Shown: positions 1 through 8,422, counted from the stretch's first letter. The stretch: 64,000 nucleotides of DNA from an uncultured Opitutia bacterium (GCA_903872425.1 CAIQKQ010000109.1:34810-98809), one strand, 5' to 3'. Program-made: numbers and translations. The notes: generated from the letters alone by a model not told the origin.

Positions 1-1
1 C

Positions 2-544
2 GAGCTGGCCGCCAATTTGACGGGCAACGACAGTGTGCTTGATGCGTGGTTTGTACAGCACACGTTCGGCGGTGGGGCTACGCTATCCGAGTCAATGCCA
101 CCGTACGCTATCTACGCGCTGCTACTCGCGGGGGCGCCGGTATTGTGGTTCGCTTTGCCTGTCAGTCGCGCCACGCGCTCACCGGCACTGGCACTCGCCG
201 GTTCGCTGCTCGCCGCCGTCGGTTTTGCGACGTTCGCAGGCCACCTATTGAACGAGCTCGCGAGCCAAGGTCAAAACCAGCCGGCGGCCGGCAGTTGGGG
301 ACTGACAGCGAGCCTAATGGATATCCAGATGCCTGAGATGGACGGCTACGAGGCCACACGTGAAATCCGCCGTCGACAAAACTCCGTCCGCCCGCCGCGC
401 ATTGTTGCCCTCACCGCCAACGCACTCCAAAGTGATCGCGACCAAAGCACTGCCGTCGGCATGGACGGTTTCATCACCAAGCCCGTGAAATTACAGGAAA
501 TCGCCGCCACTATCCGTCGTCTCTTTCCGCCGGTGGAAAAATAA
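2..544 (+). CDS. Truncated receiver domain joined to an unrelated membrane segment (5' partial)
   Basis: The reading frame is open to the left edge, so the true start lies outside the window; a TTG at 17 is the first possible internal start. Counting from that TTG, residues 30-49 and 56-78 look like two membrane helices of an unrecognised protein. From about residue 100 the sequence becomes the second half of a response-regulator receiver: the phospho-acceptor Asp is at 102 in MDIQMPEMDG, the conserved Thr at 133 and the Lys at 155. The first half of a receiver (the acidic pair and helices 1-2) is absent. The junction near base 313 therefore looks like a deletion fusion of a membrane protein and a hybrid-kinase C-terminus. 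The 3' end overlaps the convergent sulfatase-like gene by 35 bp. A working phospho-relay role is unlikely without the missing half. Confidence 0.55.
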   Translation, partial: ELAANLTGNDSVLDAWFVQHTFGGGATLSESMPPYAIYALLLAGAPVLWFALPVSRATRSPALALAGSLLAAVGFATFAGHLLNELASQGQNQPAAGSWGLTASLMDIQMPEMDGYEATREIRRRQNSVRPPRIVALTANALQSDRDQSTAVGMDGFITKPVKLQEIAATIRRLFPPVEK

Positions 545-1781
545 CATCACCCAGCCCTGCGTGCCGCGCCAGTTCCTTAATCTGTGCCGCATACACCGGT
601 TTTCCCGCGAGATTCTCCATCTCCAATGGGTCTCGTTCCAAATCGAAAAAAAGCCACGGTGAGCCGTTTGCGTTAATTACAAGCTTCCGTGTCTTCGTCC
701 GCACGCCGCGCCAAGTGCGGTCGCACTGGTGTGGTCGCGCCACCACACTCGGCATCGAGATGCTAGCCATAGTGGCGCGCGTCGTTTCCCACGCACTTCT
801 CCCATCCGCCCACGCCAACGTCATCGCGTGGAGATCGACCAATGACAACGTGCGATAATCCTTTCGTCCTCCTGACTCCCGCGCTCCGCGCACGAGCAGC
901 GGCACGCGCACCGATTCTTCGTGCGGCCATCCCTTTCGAAACAAGCCGTGCGCCCCGTGCATGTCTCCATGCACGCTGGTAAAAACCACATACCACTCAT
1001 TGCCTGCGACTTTCAGTAAACCTCCGATTGCCCGATCCGTCGCCTCGATGTGGGCGTAGTAGCCCGCCAGTTCCCGCCGTGCCACCGCCTCGACCTCGCC
1101 GTCGCGCGGCACATTCGGCGGTAAAACAATCTCGCCCTCTGCCCGTGCCGTCACGCCTGACGCGGGGTCATGATACGGTGGATGTGGCGCCTCCAAACTT
1201 ACCACACAAAAGCCCGGTGAGCCAATTGCCTGTCTCCCACCTCCGGTCTCCAGTTCGCGGAGCCATCCCTCGACCCGATCACAAATGACGTCGCTCTGGT
1301 AGCCGGACGTTCTCACTTGCACCGCTAACCGCGAGCCATGCAGCCAAGGATCATTTAGCAAAAAGCCGCCCTCGAATCCTTCAAAGGTCTCGAATCCGCC
1401 CCGCTCGTTTGGCGGCACAATCACCCTTGCCGCCTCTTCACCTACAAGAGGCGTACGCGGGTCACGGTGACCCAGACCCCACTTACCGAAAAACGCCGTC
1501 GTGTAGCCGCGCTCCCGCATCTCATGCGCAATGGTGCGAGCGCCCGCCGGCAACGAGTCAAAATATTCCCTCACCCCGTTCTCTGGTGATAACACGCCCG
1601 TCAACAACGCGGCCCGAGCCATCGGCCCCATCGGGTGTGGCGTCACCGCCTGGATATAGTTCATACTTTCCGCCGCCAGCGCGTCGAGCCACGGCGTATG
1701 CGCGTTCGGATCGCCCGCGTAGCCGAACGCCTGAGCCCGCCACTGCGTCGTCACAATCCACAGAATGTTGGGCCGGGTCAT
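510..1781 (-). CDS. Sulfatase-fold protein lacking catalytic residues (probable pseudoenzyme)
   Basis: A 423-residue protein of the alkaline phosphatase/sulfatase superfamily. The N-terminal strand (PNILWIV), the ARAALLTG helix, GKW, the PHPPY loop and the HGDM..HGL..KG C-terminal signature are all recognisable. Active-site positions are changed. The formylglycine Cys/Ser of CxPxR is Gly52, the first metal-ligand Asp (normally TDQ) is Thr12, the His of GKWHLG is Gly102, and the Asp of the SDHGD signature is Val270. His200 of the PH loop and Lys283 remain. Known sulfatases need these residues for metal binding and ester hydrolysis, so hydrolysis is doubtful although the fold looks intact. No anaerobic maturase gene is nearby and no signal peptide is evident. 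It could bind sulfated or phosphorylated glycans without cutting them. Confidence 0.8.
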   Translation of the reverse strand: MTRPNILWIVTTQWRAQAFGYAGDPNAHTPWLDALAAESMNYIQAVTPHPMGPMARAALLTGVLSPENGVREYFDSLPAGARTIAHEMRERGYTTAFFGKWGLGHRDPRTPLVGEEAARVIVPPNERGGFETFEGFEGGFLLNDPWLHGSRLAVQVRTSGYQSDVICDRVEGWLRELETGGGRQAIGSPGFCVVSLEAPHPPYHDPASGVTARAEGEIVLPPNVPRDGEVEAVARRELAGYYAHIEATDRAIGGLLKVAGNEWYVVFTSVHGDMHGAHGLFRKGWPHEESVRVPLLVRGARESGGRKDYRTLSLVDLHAMTLAWADGRSAWETTRATMASISMPSVVARPHQCDRTWRGVRTKTRKLVINANGSPWLFFDLERDPLEMENLAGKPVYAAQIKELARHAGLGDVIFPPAERDDG

Positions 1782-1876
1782 AGTTTGAACAGCGGACTAA
1801 ACCCAAAGCTGCTAGGCCGCCAAGCCACGAAACGTAAATCCAATGGAGTATAGCCACGCGGCTTGGCCCCTCGGGT

Positions 1877-1896
1877 CCTTGGCGCAGCCGCCAAGG
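1877..1896. repeat. Short perfect hairpin
   Basis: Arms CCTTGGCG (1877-1884) and CGCCAAGG (1889-1896) are perfectly complementary around a 4-base loop. It lies in the 127-bp gap between the RHH gene stop and the sulfatase-like gene start, both on the minus strand. No T-run follows, so it is probably a repeat fragment or mRNA structure rather than an intrinsic terminator. Confidence 0.5.
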
Positions 1897-1908
1897 CAAC
1901 TTCCACGG

Positions 1909-2220
1909 TCATTTCTTTCCCTTGCCCGCCGCGAATCCGTCCGCCGCCGCGCGCAGTAATTCGCCCACACTCACATCTTTTTTTCGCGCCATCTGTGTGA
2001 GAAATTTCCGTTGCCGCAGCGGCAGCCGAACAGAGATTTGCCGGTGCTCCGCCGGCACCGGTCGATAGCTGCCGAAGTCAAACTCGCGCAGCGCAAGCCG
2101 GATGATCTCGCTAGTTGAGCGAAGGCCCGCGCGTTTGCGCTTCGTCTCCAGCTTGGCGAGTAGCGCGAGCGGCAGGTCAAAGGTCAGGGGCGCGGAGACC
2201 GGGGCGGGCTTGATAGGCAT
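1909..2220 (-). CDS. Tandem ribbon-helix-helix DNA-binding protein
   Basis: 103 residues with two apparent ribbon-helix-helix units. The first (about residues 10-48) reads PLTFDLPLALLAKLETKRK followed by GLRSTSEIIRLALREF. The second (about 60-98) has ISVRLPLRQRKFLTQMARKK and DVSVGELLRAAADGF. Each has the alternating hydrophobic strand and the two-helix pattern of Arc/CopG-type regulators. A Lys/Gly tail ends the protein. Two fused units would let one chain form an RHH fold that normally needs a dimer. No toxin gene is adjacent, so a toxin-antitoxin role is not supported; it is more likely a solo regulator. Target unknown. Confidence 0.7.
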   Translation of the reverse strand: MPIKPAPVSAPLTFDLPLALLAKLETKRKRAGLRSTSEIIRLALREFDFGSYRPVPAEHRQISVRLPLRQRKFLTQMARKKDVSVGELLRAAADGFAAGKGKK

Positions 2221-2397
2221 GGTTAAAGGGGCGTGCTACGACCGACATCTGGCCGCGCGCCATGCAACGCGCGCCGCGTATGCTCGTGCAACAAAAATTT
2301 CTGCTACCCTCTGCCTTTGCCTAGGCGCGGTAGATGTGCGTGGTTCGAGATTAAAAATTGCCGCGCCGGTTTCCATACATTCTATTTACTACCGATC

Positions 2398-3588
2398 ATG
2401 GCCCGCGTCGTCCTCGACCAAGTTTCCAAGACCTACCCTGCCTCCGGCTCCGGTAACCGTGCTGCCCCCGCCGTGCGCGGCGTCAGCCTCGATATCGCTG
2501 ATGGTGAACTGATGGTACTCGTCGGGCCCTCGGGTTGCGGTAAGTCCACCCTACTTCGACTCGTTGCCGGTCTCGAGACCGCGGACGCTGGCACTATTTC
2601 CATAGCCGGTCGCGTTGTAAATGACCTCCCGCCCAAGGACCGCGACTTGGCGATGGTTTTCCAAAATTACGCCCTCTACCCGCACCTCACCGTTTTCGAG
2701 AACCTCGCCTTCGGTCTCAAGCTCCGGAAAGTCCCCCACGCCGAAATCATAACCCGCGTACACTCCGCCGCCGACCAACTCGGCCTCGCTGACGTTCTCC
2801 ACCGACTTCCCAAGGCCCTCTCCGGCGGTCAGCGCCAACGCGTCGCCGTCGGCCGCGCTCTCGTGCGCCAGCCGAAAGTTTTCCTTTTTGACGAGCCGCT
2901 CTCCAACCTCGACGCGCAGCTCCGCACCGCCACCCGCGCCGAGATTTCCCGCCTGCACACCCGACTCGCCTCGACGATGATCTACGTCACCCATGACCAA
3001 GTCGAAGCGATGACACTTGGCGACCGTATCTGCGTGATGAAGGCCGGCGTAATCCAACAAGTTGCCGCGCCCCTCGACCTCTACAACTCGCCCGCCAATC
3101 TTTTTGTGGCCGGCTTCATCGGTAGCCCGCCGATGAATTTTATCCCCGGAAAAATCGAAAACACTTCCGCAGGCCCTGTCTTTGTCGCCACGCACTCCGA
3201 CCCGGCGTCCGTCATCAGCCAATCCCCACCCCGCACTCCGGCTTCCATAAATTCATCTATCCGCCTGCCCCTCTCGACTGAGAGATTCAGTTCTTCACAT
3301 TTTCAGTCTTTCAGCCTGCCCCGCCAGGTCATCCTCGGCGTCCGCCCCGAAAACCTCCACGCCCCAGCCACTGTCACCCCAAATGCAGCAGCCACCATCA
3401 CGGCCAAAATTGAACTCATCGAGCCAATGGGTGCAGAAACCATTGTTCACGTTCGCGTCGGCAATCGCCCTCTCATCGCCCGTGTCCCGCCTGCCGAACG
3501 GTTCGAACTGAATCAGGAAATTGTCCTCAGGCCCAATCTCGCGCTCAGCCATCTCTTCGATCCGGAAACCGGACATGCTTTAGGCTAG
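2398..3588 (+). CDS. ABC transporter ATP-binding protein, MalK/UgpC type
   Basis: A 396-residue ATPase of the carbohydrate-importer class (MalK, UgpC, MsmK). Walker [10 protein letters not shown] is at 43-51, the signature LSGGQ at 141-145, Walker B FLFDEP at 162-167 and the switch His in THDQ near 199. A C-terminal regulatory TOBE-like domain ends in [10 protein letters not shown] and the [10 protein letters not shown] motif. The ATG at 2398 is chosen because [13 protein letters not shown] begins at the canonical position; the frame extends upstream but that part has no family resemblance. About 40 residues of low-complexity sequence (roughly 262-305, encoded around 3190-3320) interrupt the regulatory domain. 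No permease or binding-protein gene is adjacent, so it may be a shared ATPase serving several sugar importers. Confidence 0.9.
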   Translation: MARVVLDQVSKTYPASGSGNRAAPAVRGVSLDIADGELMVLVGPSGCGKSTLLRLVAGLETADAGTISIAGRVVNDLPPKDRDLAMVFQNYALYPHLTVFENLAFGLKLRKVPHAEIITRVHSAADQLGLADVLHRLPKALSGGQRQRVAVGRALVRQPKVFLFDEPLSNLDAQLRTATRAEISRLHTRLASTMIYVTHDQVEAMTLGDRICVMKAGVIQQVAAPLDLYNSPANLFVAGFIGSPPMNFIPGKIENTSAGPVFVATHSDPASVISQSPPRTPASINSSIRLPLSTERFSSSHFQSFSLPRQVILGVRPENLHAPATVTPNAAATITAKIELIEPMGAETIVHVRVGNRPLIARVPPAERFELNQEIVLRPNLALSHLFDPETGHALG

Positions 3589-3600
3589 TTCAGTTATTGC

Positions 3601-4491
3601 TCACGGCCCGACCCGCTGCACGCGGTCGGCGGGAGGCGGCACGACGGCATCGGTCAGCCGCACGGGATCGAAGAGCACGGCGGAAAATTCCTGCCCGAGC
3701 GCTGCGCCCGTCACGGCAAACTGCGTCTTGTTGCGTGTCGTCTCGTCGCGCACCTCCACCCACTTTGCGATCCACTGTTCACCGATTTTTTTGAGATCTC
3801 CGCCGGTGATGGATTTGAGCGGCTGCCCGTTGCGCCCGAGTTCCTCGGCTTTGCGGAGGGCATTAAATTGGGTGTCAAGCCAGACACGTACACCCTTTAA
3901 TTCGGGCTTCAGCGCGGTGACCGTCGGCGGCGGCCGTAACAGGAAAACGTCTGCCGGCCGGTCGGTTACGGATGCGATTCCCTCGTAGCTGAAATCGCTC
4001 CAATACAAAAACGGCATCTGCAGGTCGAAAACCGTGAAGTCGGTACCTGCCAGCGGTTCGAACAGGGCCGCGGTGTCTATAGACGCCACCCCACCGGCTT
4101 GGCCGGGCCAACGCCATGCCGCGCTCTGCGTGCCAACTTGCACGAGCAACCGTAGTTCGGCGTTTTTCACGCCGGGCTGGAGCTCCACGCGTGTGATTGG
4201 GCCGCGGTCGTTGCGACGGCCCCACAACCGGCCAGGCACGACGCGCTCGTCGCCCCGGCGCGGCAACACGCGCAGCTCAAACTCCAAGTAATACGCCCCA
4301 GCTAGGCTCCAGCCGGTTTGGCGGAATTTCTCCAAAATTTTCCGGCCCTCGGCTTGGTCCGGCTTGCCCTGTAAATACGTCGGTGTTTCGTCGCTGGGCC
4401 GGCGGGCCTGGGCGCGCGCCTCACCAGTTGCGACCGCCAGTAAAAGCGCAAGGCAGGCGGAAACGACCGCCTGCCTTGGAATAGTTTTCAT
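3601..4491 (-). CDS. Secreted LolA-like / outer-membrane lipoprotein-sorting family protein
   Basis: 296 residues from the ATG at 4491 (MKTIPRQAVV); a TTG seven codons upstream is less likely. A signal peptide runs to about residue 28, with cleavage near ARAQA. The mature part resembles the outer-membrane lipoprotein-sorting family with a LolA-like fold: a GRKILEKFRQTGWSL helix, beta-rich strands, a DLQMPFLYWSDFSYEG segment and a late W-x-x-W pattern around QWIAKWVEVRD. That family is predicted to act in the periplasm on lipids or lipoproteins. It lies 24 bp downstream of secG on the same strand and probably shares its transcript. The exact substrate cannot be read from sequence. Confidence 0.65.
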   Translation of the reverse strand: MKTIPRQAVVSACLALLLAVATGEARAQARRPSDETPTYLQGKPDQAEGRKILEKFRQTGWSLAGAYYLEFELRVLPRRGDERVVPGRLWGRRNDRGPITRVELQPGVKNAELRLLVQVGTQSAAWRWPGQAGGVASIDTAALFEPLAGTDFTVFDLQMPFLYWSDFSYEGIASVTDRPADVFLLRPPPTVTALKPELKGVRVWLDTQFNALRKAEELGRNGQPLKSITGGDLKKIGEQWIAKWVEVRDETTRNKTQFAVTGAALGQEFSAVLFDPVRLTDAVVPPPADRVQRVGP

Positions 4492-4515
4492 GGGGACTAA
4501 GCACCGGCGCAAAGC

Positions 4516-4986
4516 TCAGGGTGTGGCGGGCTTCGGCGCAGTGGCCGGGGCCGTTTGACCAGCCGCGGGCACCGGCAAGGTCACCATCGGAGCGGAAGGA
4601 GTTGTGGTGGCAGCAGCAGCCGGCGCAGTGGGGGCGGAGCCAGTTGAGGAAGCCGGCGCGGGCATGGGCGAAAGAGGCTGGCGGGCGGGCGCGGCCGGCA
4701 CGGCGATTTTTTGCAACAGGTCGTCGCCAACCGTGCGGGTGTGCTTGTGCTGATAGATGCGGCCGAGATAGAGCGCGAAAGCCAGCACGAAGAACGCGAT
4801 GGCAGCGTTGATCGTAAACTTAGAGAGCACGTTGCCCGTCTCATGGCCAAATGCTGACTCGGTCGCGCCGCCACCGAGGGTCGCGCCCATACCGCCGTCC
4901 TTGGTCTTTTGCATGAGCACGACCAAGACGAGAGATACCGAGATTAGGATGAGGGCGAGATTGAGCAGGCCGAGAAGAATGGACAT
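4516..4986 (-). CDS. secG: Preprotein translocase subunit SecG
   Basis: 156 residues from the ATG at 4986 ([18 protein letters not shown]). The SecG signature is clear: the first membrane helix, the cytoplasmic loop [18 protein letters not shown] with [14 protein letters not shown], and a second helix [16 protein letters not shown]. SecG assists SecYE/SecA protein translocation across the inner membrane. After the second helix there is an unusually long Ala/Pro/Thr-rich tail of about 75 residues, against a typical total length of about 75-110. The tail is low-complexity and may be a flexible extension. The leader before the ATG is T-rich with no Shine-Dalgarno motif. Confidence 0.93.
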   Translation of the reverse strand: MSILLGLLNLALILISVSLVLVVLMQKTKDGGMGATLGGGATESAFGHETGNVLSKFTINAAIAFFVLAFALYLGRIYQHKHTRTVGDDLLQKIAVPAAPARQPLSPMPAPASSTGSAPTAPAAAATTTPSAPMVTLPVPAAGQTAPATAPKPATP

Positions 4987-5214
4987 AAAAAAGGACAACA
5001 AACAGCTTGGCGGTAGGGTTGTCAATGCACGGATTGGCGCGGCATTGGGCGTTTTCGACTGGCGCAAAGCTCGCGAGCATTCTCGCGCACGGAAAAGCGC
5101 GCCTGCATCAGGCCGCCTCCAAAAAAGAGCCTATGTTGTATCAACAGCCGGACAACCCGGTGTAGCCGGTCGGCCGACTTCTGCCACACCCCTGACGTGA
5201 GACCAAGCCCAAGT

Positions 5215-5538
5215 TCAGAGCCGTGCGAGCAGCTTTTCCTTGAGCGCGGCCTTGGACATCATGCCGACCATCGTGTCGACCACTACGCCGTTCTTGAAGA
5301 GCAACATCGTTGGGATGGCGCGCACGCCGTATTCGGCGGAGATAGCGTCGTTGTCGTCCACGTTGAGCTTAGTAATTTGCACCTTACCAGCCAGCTCAGT
5401 GGCGAGCTCCTCCAGAACGGGCGCAATGGCTTTGCAGGGCCCACACCACGGCGCCCAGAAGTCCACGAGGGTGGGCGTGCCGGCGGCGATGGCGGTCTTG
5501 AAGGTGGTGGCGTCGAGATTGGTAATTTGGGCGGACAT
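5215..5538 (-). CDS. trxA: Thioredoxin
   Basis: 107 residues, the standard thioredoxin length. The redox site WCGPC is at 31-35, preceded by TPTLVDFWAP and followed by the cis-Pro motif RAIPTMLLFKNG. It reduces cytoplasmic disulfides and donates electrons to ribonucleotide reductase and peroxidases in known systems. No signal peptide, so it is cytoplasmic. It stands between the scpA pair upstream and secG downstream on the same strand, with gaps of 59 and 228 bp. The leader immediately before the ATG is C/T-rich. Confidence 0.96.
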   Translation of the reverse strand: MSAQITNLDATTFKTAIAAGTPTLVDFWAPWCGPCKAIAPVLEELATELAGKVQITKLNVDDNDAISAEYGVRAIPTMLLFKNGVVVDTMVGMMSKAALKEKLLARL

Positions 5539-5597
5539 GAGGAAGAGAATGAGGGTCTGAGGATAGATGATGAAAGAAAAATGTCAAAAATCCGAAT

Positions 5598-5903
5598 TCA
5601 TTGCGGCGTGGACTTTTGTAAGATCTCCGCCAGCTCTTTCGGCTCGACGGTTTCGAGGCGTTTGTGGCGGCGCTTTAGCTCTTCAAAAGTTTTCACAACC
5701 GTCTCGGTCATACGGCCGTGCGTCTCTTCCGAGCCACCGAGGAGGACGAACTGTTCGCCCTGCGTGATTCGTTTGTGTCCATCCTCGTTGTCGAGAGCAA
5801 GACCCAGGAGACCCGCCTTAGCCTTGGCTTTCGCTGGCGAGCTGGTTTTCGTCTTACTGGGAGCGGATACGGGCCGCGTGCGTTTGATAGGTTTTTTACT
5901 CAC
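5598..5903 (-). CDS. Small Lys/Ala-rich protein coupled to scpA
   Basis: 101 residues from a GTG at 5903 that overlaps the scpA stop codon in a GTGA arrangement, indicating translational coupling. The first 35 residues are Lys/Ser/Ala/Pro-rich and probably disordered. The rest (FVLLGGSEETHGRMTETVVKTFEELKRRHKRLETVEPKELAEIL) is predicted helical. I do not recognise the family. The place just after scpA is often occupied by scpB, but this is far too short and lacks the winged-helix pattern of ScpB. The basic N-terminus could bind DNA, in keeping with the condensin neighbour, but that is conjecture. Confidence 0.6.
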   Translation of the reverse strand: MSKKPIKRTRPVSAPSKTKTSSPAKAKAKAGLLGLALDNEDGHKRITQGEQFVLLGGSEETHGRMTETVVKTFEELKRRHKRLETVEPKELAEILQKSTPQ

Positions 5904-6685
5904 GCGTTCACGGTGTCTGCATCAGCGAGCGTTTCAAGCGGGTTTTCTTCGGTTGGCGCGTTCGCTCGGACCGAGCACTCGATGTCGGTGAATGCCGCGT
6001 TCTGCCGCAGCCTGAGCCGACCAAGGCGTGTGAGCTCCAGCACGGCCAGAAATGTCGCCACGAGCACGCGCAGGTTGACCGGGCCGGTGAATAGTTCGGA
6101 AAATACAAAGTTGGGTCGCGTCCGGGTGAGGGTGAGCAGCTCCTCCATCTTGTCTGACACGGTGACCTGCTCATCCTCGATCTCGCCGACGACGAGCTTC
6201 TCGGCAAGGCGGCGCAGCACGAGGTTAAACGTCGTCCACAGGTCGAGGCGACCAACGGATTTGAGCACACGATCGGCCGAGAGCACCGAAACATGACGCG
6301 CGAGCTGATCGCGCTGCGCGACGGCGAGCTCGTTGAGTTTGGCCGCTGCCTCCTTGAATTTTTTATATTGGAGCAGCTGGTTGACCAATTCCCAGCGCGG
6401 GTCGAAGCCCTCGTTGTCGCCATCGGGATCCACCGCCGCCTCTCCACGGGGGAGCAGCATGCGGCTCTTAATCTCCATCAGCGACGCGGCCATGACAAAA
6501 AAATCGCCGGCGACCTCAAGGTCGAGTTGCTGCATCGAGTGTAGCACCGCAATATATTGTCGCGTGACCGACTCGATAGGAATGTCGTAGATATCGAGCT
6601 CGTTTTTTCGAATGAGAAAAAGGAGGAGGTCGAGCGGCCCCTCAAAAACGGGGAGCTTGATGCGATAGTCGGCGTCGGGAACCAT
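5900..6685 (-). CDS. scpA: Segregation and condensation protein A
   Basis: 261 residues from the ATG at 6685 (MVPDADYRIKLPVFEGPLDL); the open frame upstream is not conserved in character. ScpA is the kleisin that bridges the SMC heads in bacterial condensin. The family marks are the FEGPLDLLLFLIRKNELDIYDIPI start, the QYIAVLHSMQQLDLEVAGDFFVMAASLMEIKSRMLLP helix pair, and a C-terminal winged-helix-like part with FLAVLELTRLGRLRLRQNAAFTDI. Smc and scpB are not in the window. It overlaps the downstream small gene by 4 bp. The upstream gap to the ACP gene is 212 bp and probably holds its promoter. Confidence 0.93.
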   Translation of the reverse strand: MVPDADYRIKLPVFEGPLDLLLFLIRKNELDIYDIPIESVTRQYIAVLHSMQQLDLEVAGDFFVMAASLMEIKSRMLLPRGEAAVDPDGDNEGFDPRWELVNQLLQYKKFKEAAAKLNELAVAQRDQLARHVSVLSADRVLKSVGRLDLWTTFNLVLRRLAEKLVVGEIEDEQVTVSDKMEELLTLTRTRPNFVFSELFTGPVNLRVLVATFLAVLELTRLGRLRLRQNAAFTDIECSVRANAPTEENPLETLADADTVNA

Positions 6686-6897
6686 GATGCCTCGCGACCA
6701 TGGCAAGCACAGCGTACTAGGCAATTGGCAAATCTTGGTGCAGTATGCCGATCCAACCAGCCCGCTTGCAACCGGTATGGTCACACCTAATCTCTCTTTC
6801 CCATGGTCTCCGCTCTACGTGTGGGGGACTAATTCAAGACCGGCTGATGCTACACGCCGATCTCGTCAAAGGGGAGGCGGAAAAACCGTGCTCGGTT

Positions 6898-7155
6898 TTA
6901 CTTCCCCAACGCGTTAAACTTGGGAGTGAGGTATTCGGCGCTACTGTCGAGGCTAGCGAGTTGCTGGTAGTCGGCCTCGGGCACCTCAATGCCGTGGCGT
7001 TTTCGCAACTCCATCACGATGTCCAAAAAGTCCATGCTATCGAGCTGGAGTTGGTCGCGTAGGCGCACGTCCGGCTTCACACTGGAGAGGTCCTCGTCGG
7101 GCGCGATGTCGGCGATGATGTCGAGCACGATTTGTTTGCAGGCGTCTTTGGTCAT
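6898..7155 (-). CDS. Acyl carrier protein (discrete, ketosynthase-linked)
   Basis: 85 residues with the 4'-phosphopantetheine attachment motif LDSMD (Ser40). The DSMDFLDIVMELRKRHGIEVPE helix II is typical of carrier proteins. It lies 22 bp downstream of a ketosynthase gene on the same strand, so the two probably form a dedicated pair rather than the general AcpP/FabF set. The sequence diverges from canonical AcpP (which has GADSLD), which supports a specialised pathway. It needs a phosphopantetheinyl transferase encoded elsewhere. Confidence 0.9.
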   Translation of the reverse strand: MTKDACKQIVLDIIADIAPDEDLSSVKPDVRLRDQLQLDSMDFLDIVMELRKRHGIEVPEADYQQLASLDSSAEYLTPKFNALGK

Positions 7156-7177
7156 TTTTTAAGGTTGGCGATAGCAG

Positions 7178-8422
7178 TCAGGGGACAAACCGGCGGACAA
7201 TCAACGTGGAATTTATCCCTAGCATCCCGAACGAGTTGTTGAGGATGGTATCCACCTTGGCGACTTGGCGGGGCGCGTTAAGCACGAGGCCGGGCAGCGC
7301 GCACTGGGGGTCTAGGTTGTCCACGTTGATCGTAGGGTGGACGATGAGATCGTCGAACGATGGCAGATTGCCTGCGAGTTCCAGCGCGCCCGCCGCGCCC
7401 ATGCAATGTCCAATAAAGCTCTTGGTGTTATTAATGGAAGTGTCGGGGCAACCGTCGCCGAATACAGCACGGATGGCTTCGCATTCCTGAATATCGCCCA
7501 GTGGAGTGGCCGTGGCGTGGGTGTTGACGAGGTGGATGTCGCGTGGCGCGAGGCGGGCGCGGGTGAGCGCGGCGCGGATGCACTCGGCCTGCCGTGTGGG
7601 GTTGGGAAGAACGTAGTCGCTGGCATCGGAATTGACGTGCCAGCCGGCAATTTCGGCGTAGATTTTCGCGCCACGCCGCAGAGCGTCATCGAGGCGTTCG
7701 AGGGTGTAGAGGCAACCGCCCTCGGAGATGACAATGCCGTTGCGCGCGAGATCGAAGGGGCGTGAAGCCTTCGTGGGGTCGTTATGGGTAGCGAGGGCAT
7801 TTTGCGATTTGAAACCAGCAAAAATACCGAACGTGTGGATACTCTCGCTCACACCTCCACATAGGGCGAAGTCCACCTCGCCGAGGCGTAACATCTGCGC
7901 GGCGTGGACCAGGCCCATATTGCCGGCGGCGCAGGCGGCGCCAATGGTGTAGGCGGGGCCTGTGACGCCGAGATTGAGCGAGGCCTCGCCGGCGGGGTTG
8001 TTGGCGACGGTGCGGGGGTTGTGGTAGTGCGACCAGAACTTCGTGTCGTAAGAAAATTTCGAGATGTTATAAATTTCATTCTCGGTCTCGACGTTACCGT
8101 GTTCAGTGATGCCGATGTAGATGCCCACCCGGTCTTTCGCCACGGCCTCCCACGCCACACCGCTGTCGGCCACGGCCTCGCGGGCGCAGTAAATCGAGAT
8201 GCTCCCAGCGCGTGTACCCACGCGCACCTCCTTTTTCTTCTGATGGCGGAGCGCGTCGAAACGGCAAACGCCCGCGAGCTGCGTACCCATGTAATGAACC
8301 TCGGTGCGGCTCACGCCGCTGACGCCCGTGAGGAGGTGACGGCGGAACTCGGCAAGCGAGTCGCCGTTGGGCGCGGTAAGGCCAACGCCGGTAATGACGA
8401 TGCGGGCGGTTGCAGAAGGCAT
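7178..8422 (-). CDS. Beta-ketoacyl-ACP synthase, FabF-like
   Basis: 414 residues from the ATG at 8422 (MPSATARIVITGVGLTAPNG); the frame is open far upstream but that part lies opposite galE. The decarboxylating-condensing triad is complete: Cys164 in GAACAAGN, His in NTHATATPLGD, and Lys/His in NNTKSFIGHCMGAAGA. It extends acyl-ACP chains by Claisen condensation with malonyl-ACP. The IGITEHGNVETENEIYN segment is unusual for housekeeping FabF and resembles ketosynthases of dedicated acyl or polyene pathways. It is followed by its own ACP gene. It is divergent from galE with only 51 bp between the starts. Confidence 0.9.
   Translation of the reverse strand: MPSATARIVITGVGLTAPNGDSLAEFRRHLLTGVSGVSRTEVHYMGTQLAGVCRFDALRHQKKKEVRVGTRAGSISIYCAREAVADSGVAWEAVAKDRVGIYIGITEHGNVETENEIYNISKFSYDTKFWSHYHNPRTVANNPAGEASLNLGVTGPAYTIGAACAAGNMGLVHAAQMLRLGEVDFALCGGVSESIHTFGIFAGFKSQNALATHNDPTKASRPFDLARNGIVISEGGCLYTLERLDDALRRGAKIYAEIAGWHVNSDASDYVLPNPTRQAECIRAALTRARLAPRDIHLVNTHATATPLGDIQECEAIRAVFGDGCPDTSINNTKSFIGHCMGAAGALELAGNLPSFDDLIVHPTINVDNLDPQCALPGLVLNAPRQVAKVDTILNNSFGMLGINSTLIVRRFVP

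Noticed and set aside
1909-2220. Toxin-antitoxin system
   Set aside because: The RHH protein looks like an antitoxin type but no small toxin gene adjoins it on either side.
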